NCBI GenBank assembly: GCA_002441085.1
Contig: DJVF01000003.1
Coordinates: 1 to 14,709 of the forward strand
DNA length: 14,709 nucleotides
Reading direction: 5' to 3'
Origin: Patescibacteria group bacterium UBA6263
Lineage (GTDB): Bacteria > Patescibacteriota > Gracilibacteria > Absconditabacterales > Absconditicoccaceae
Numbering within the stretch: position 1 is the stretch's first letter; every line of letters begins with the position of its first letter. The notes beneath the pieces are model-generated. The model did not search any database. It had not been told where the DNA came from and saw only the letters and a program-made list of their open reading frames with translations. Positions 14,707 to 14,709 of this stretch are shown here, piece by piece. A program made the position numbers and the translations under genes.

Positions 14707-14709
14707 ATC

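Noticed and set aside
1..14709. CRISPR array, rRNA genes, transposase genes
   Set aside because: I looked for regularly spaced repeats, conserved rRNA segments and transposase motifs and saw none.

Overview
This 14.7 kb, AT-rich window comes from a bacterium that reads UGA as glycine. Almost every recognisable gene is cut up by in-frame TGA under the standard code, and becomes a full-length, well-conserved protein when TGA is read as Gly. No gene ends in TGA; all complete genes end in TAA or TAG. UGA=Gly (translation table 25) is known from Absconditabacteria (SR1) and Gracilibacteria (BD1-5). A second recoding is visible: CGA, and probably CGG, fall where the families expect tryptophan (FtsW twice, MurB, DnaX), while CGT and CGC still sit at arginine positions. 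The window also carries a tRNA with anticodon UCG whose acceptor end and anticodon arm resemble bacterial tRNA-Trp. Together these favour Absconditabacteria.

Layout. 1-341 (-): start of the GTPase Der, cut by the window edge. 526-1662 (+): FtsW/RodA-family SEDS protein. 1718-2611 (+): unrecognised 297-aa protein. 2622-3129: a broken tRNA copy carrying palindromic insertions, a small GIY-YIG nuclease gene, then the intact tRNA(UCG) and its terminator. 3130-3639: no confident gene. 3640-3951 (-): RNHCP zinc-ribbon-like protein. 3952-4286: palindromic repeat and terminator. 4287-4625 (-): RRM RNA-binding protein. 4846-5949 (+): very acidic unrecognised protein. 5957-6076: nested palindromic repeat. 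6163-7188 (+): MurB, followed by a terminator and a hairpin-rich spacer. 7483-8109 and 8200-8805 (-): two paralogous type IV pilins. 9139-9420 (+): small unknown protein converging on dprA (9452-10438, -). 10616-10692: 77-bp imperfect palindrome. 10701-12815 (-): three unrecognised genes with no TGA-Gly codon. 13035-14459 (+): dnaX, then a 59-aa ORF and a terminator.

The housekeeping set covers cell-wall synthesis (murB, ftsW), ribosome assembly (der), replication (dnaX) and post-transcriptional RNA binding (RRM). The two pilins plus dprA fit type IV pilus-assisted DNA uptake, plausible for a reduced host-dependent bacterium, but the uptake machinery itself is not in the window. The most unusual parts are the double recoding with its candidate decoding tRNA, the exploded tRNA copy beside a GIY-YIG gene, and the TGA-free three-gene island in which each gene has its own TTGACT-type promoter.
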